From the NCBI GenBank assembly GCA_008921705.1, contig VFFE01007127.1:1715347-1779346 (forward strand): a stretch of 64,000 bases of DNA, in the 5' to 3' direction. Origin of the DNA: Burhinus oedicnemus. Lineage: Eukaryota; Chordata; Aves; Charadriiformes; Burhinidae. Of the stretch, positions 61,060-64,000 are shown one piece after another (the stretch's first letter is position 1; each line of letters begins with the position of its first letter). The notes under the pieces were generated by a model, which was given only the letters and a program-made list of their open reading frames with translations, was not told where the DNA came from and did no database searches. A program made the position numbers and the translations under genes.

Positions 61060-63905
61060 GGGGCCACCTCCGAAGCAGCCTATGGAGCTTTTTATCCCAC
61101 GGCGCTGGGAATCTGGCGCTGTGGTTATTTCCAGGCGCGATACCAAAAAATCGCTCTGAAAGGGACTTTGGGAAGATGCTGGCTCATCCGCCTGCTCCTA
61201 ATGCCTTGCTCAAATCTCCTTCCCTGCCTGCCTTGGCTTCGGTGGATGGGGGGGAATGGCTTTTCCCCCTTCTCTCTTGCAGCAACCTTGTGAATATTGG
61301 GAAGCTGCTACAGCATCTCCCGCTGGATGGAAGCCGGATGAAAGCCCCCGTGCCCTGCCAGCAGCCCGGGAGGGGCTGGGGGTCTGATTCCTCGGTCAGA
61401 GATCGCTTCTAGCCACAAAATGGTCTGCCTTTTCCCAGTGCGAGGAGTGCGGGACCACGGGCCAAGGATGCAGCAGTGAGCAGCAGCCGGCGCGAGGCTT
61501 TTTCTTTTTTGCTTTTTTTTTAACCTGTGCAGCTGACTTGGTGGTGGGAATACATCACATCCCCCCTCTGTGCCTCAGTTTCCCCGTTACTAGAGAGGGG
61601 AGAGGCATGTCTGCTTCATACTTTGTGCTTCTTCACGGGGGCTGAGCAGAGCTGACCCCATCCAGCCTCATGGCAGCCCCGCTGCTCCGACTCCCCCCTT
61701 CCCCAGGGCAGCATCACCCACCCCAGCCCAGAGCAGAAAAGCCCCTGCAGGTCCCTCAGGCAGAAAGGACCCTGCTAGCAAGAAACCTCGCTTCTAAGCC
61801 CTGCCTGCTGCCCAAAATACCTCTCCGGGTCGTGACCCCGCTTTGGCAGGCAGCGTTCCCCTCCCCATCACCTCCAGCCCAGGTTGGCAGATGCCTCTGC
61901 CAGATCGGAGACATGGCGGAGGCTCCTCTCTCCCCTCTCTGCTAATGGGGAAGGCTCCGCAGCCTCGGCGAGCCGGTGCCAAATCCCGCTCCAACAGCTG
62001 TATGTTCTCCAGCATGAGTCATCCCCACCCCGAGCTTTCAGCCTCTCCATAACAACATTCCTTCTCTCTGATCTCAGATCCTGGCTGTGATCACTCGCTG
62101 TCTAGTTCTCCTTCCTCCATCCACATGGTTCCTCCTGGCCAGGCTCAGGTCCCAGCCGAGGCAGCAGGGAGCGGAGGAGGCTTTGCCGGGATCACCAGAG
62201 CTTGAAGCAAGGTGGATTCACATCCCCTCCCTCCCTCAAAATCAAGAGGAGGTGCCCAGTTACCATGAGATTCCTTTTTTCTCTCTCTGAAGAGTGGCGG
62301 CGACGTCGATTCTTTTTCGTATTGTCTTTTGTTGTTCCTCCCCATCCAAGAGGTGTCTGTAAGAGCGACTGCTGCCCATCCTCTCCCAGAGGTCGGGAAA
62401 AGTGCTCTGAGCCTTTGGTCCTGCACATTTCCCGTCCTGCCATGAGCTCTGCCCCAGAGCCCCCTTCCCTGAGCCGCTTCCTCTCCCTCCCCACTGTCAC
62501 TTTTGTCCCGAGTGGGTTCTTTTCTCCTCTTCACCTCCCTGCTCCTCCGGAGGTGATCCCACTGCCTGCAAGGACACAGGCACCAGCAACATCCACCTCC
62601 TGCTCCACGAACTGGGTACCGCAGGAAGGGTCTTCCACCCTGAGCTTGTCCTCCTCTGCAGGAGCAAGTCCCCTGGATGGTCCAGCTTTAACCCCTGGAG
62701 AACTGCAGGCAGCTGCCCTCTCCCCTACGCTGCCTCCAACGTCTTTTATCCCGTTAATGGTAGACCCACGGGGAGACCGACCCGCTCGCGGCATCACTGG
62801 GCGACCTGCAATTGGAAAACAGCTTTTGAGCAGGCTCCTGCGTAGGGATGGGCAGTGCCTGAGCGCGATGGCCCTTTGCCAGCTCCGCGCTGCCAGGTCC
62901 CCTCCCTGCCCGTGCCGCCGAAAGCGCTGACCCTCACTCCTAAAGCCGTCGGCGCCGAGCTCTCACCGCTTCCCCCTCCGGCTCTTTGGCTGGCTCCTCC
63001 TGGCACAGGTACAGCCTCTGAATAGAAATCAAATTTTGCTCAAAAGCATTAATTTCTTCTGGATCGCGGAGTGCCCAGATGGTGTCCAGTGGTAGCAAAG
63101 GAAGACTTTGAACGCGTTGCTTGAACAGCGTGAAAAGCCAAAGTCAAATATCATTCCTCCCTGGGCAGTTGTGTTTGCTTGCCTGGATAGCCAGGAGGAG
63201 CGAGGCGTCGCTCCGGTCCAGCGGTGCAGCTGGCACCTTGAACCCACAGCTATAATCCCTCGCCCTTCCCCAGCGCTCATCGCTCAAGAAGCTCCAAAAT
63301 TTCCCAAATGCTGCTTTAATTGAGCCTAGCAGGGGGTCAGGGGAACATGACATAGTGCGGCATCTCCGCAGCGTAAGCCAGAAGTGGGGATTTTCTGTCT
63401 CTCGTCATCGACTCACTGGATGATGCTCCCCTGATGGAGACAGGCGAGGAACCCGGCATCCTGCGCCCCATTTCTGAGCTTTACCCCTAAAATCCTTCCC
63501 AGGGCACTGCTCCCTGCCATCGAGCCGGCCGACTGGATTGCATTTGCTTATGGGCCACGGGGTGCCGGTGGCAAAGTCACGCGGGGAATTGCGGAGTCGT
63601 GTGTTGTGGCTCCCTGGGGAGAGCAGGGGGGCTGGTTTGATGCTCTTCAATTTACCACAGTTATGGGGAAGAGGGGGGAACGCAAACTCGGTGCATTTTT
63701 AATTAAAGGCTGATAAACAGCCTCTCTGCCTGCAAAACAGCAGTGGCTCGGGGGTGTAATGAGGCCGAATCTCGTCAGCACTTACCAGTGCGTTGTGTTG
63801 GGGTGTTGGTGCGGGAATATGTTGGTGAAAGCTGGGATCAATTGTTTCAGCGCATCGCAACGTGCCACCGGCACTTACAGCTGTGGGACGCTGCTCGCTG
63901 CCATG
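61060..63905. other. GC-rich non-coding DNA
   Basis: No supported gene. The longest open frame (242 codons, 62,202-62,930) is Ser/Pro/Arg-rich with no domain and overlaps open frames on the other strand. Confidence 0.4.
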
Positions 63906-63909
63906 CGAG

Positions 63910-64000
63910 GATGGGGATGTGGAGATGGGGATGTGGGGATGTGGATGCAGGGATGGGGATGGGGATATGGGGGTGCAGGGTTGGGGATGGGGATGTGGGG
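63910..64000 (+). repeat. GGGGAT-type minisatellite, cut by the window edge
   Basis: Degenerate units of GGGGAT / GGGGATGTG / GGATGCA repeat head to tail to the last base. The runs of three to five G on one strand could form G-quadruplexes. The true length is unknown because the window ends inside it. Confidence 0.85.

Noticed and set aside
62202..62930. 242-codon plus-strand open frame
   Set aside because: Ser/Pro/Arg-rich, no recognisable domain, overlapped by minus-strand frames; looks like a base-composition effect.

Overview
The window is nuclear DNA from a vertebrate, almost certainly a bird. Its genes are split by long AT-rich introns with GT-AG borders, and it carries a young, 5'-truncated CR1 retrotransposon of the avian type (about 24,700-25,166). 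The species cannot be named from sequence alone.

The one gene I can prove is an L3MBTL-family (lethal(3)malignant brain tumor-like) chromatin reader on the plus strand. Its 21 coding exons run from an ATG at 2239 to a TGA at 39,881-39,883. All exon phases fit and join into one open frame of exactly 800 codons. The protein has an N-terminal family box (WKDG...LPGS / NEFG), a decayed FCS-type zinc finger, a basic/acidic NLS-like segment, three MBT repeats, a C2HC zinc finger, a Ser/Glu-rich linker and a C-terminal SAM domain. The methyl-lysine pocket of MBT2 is intact. The paralogue signature is mixed: the N-terminus and MBT2 read like L3MBTL3, the C2HC finger like L3MBTL4, and the WEQHCKLLP segment and SAM end like L3MBTL1. 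I favour L3MBTL1, kept closer to the ancestor than the human copy, but no neighbouring gene is visible to settle this by synteny.

Layout: 1-2,191 is the 5' flank or an intron behind a non-coding first exon lying outside the window, with one CpG-rich block near 586-745. 2,239-39,883 is the coding part of the L3MBTL gene. 39,884 to about 44,010 is AT-rich and may be a long 3' UTR ending at an AATAAA at 43,993. From about 44 kb to 64 kb the DNA becomes GC-rich and I find no gene I can name. That part holds AT-rich islands that look like conserved non-coding elements, one short candidate first coding exon (45,727-45,768), an orphan cluster of poly(A) signals (49,310-49,343) and a GGGGAT-type minisatellite running off the right edge.

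The most useful second-look points are inside the gene: loss of the last two zinc ligands of the FCS finger, a NAGNAG acceptor at the last exon, and two overlapping donors at exon 18, one of which would stop translation at once and remove the SAM domain. I saw no CRISPR, insertion sequence, tRNA or rRNA.
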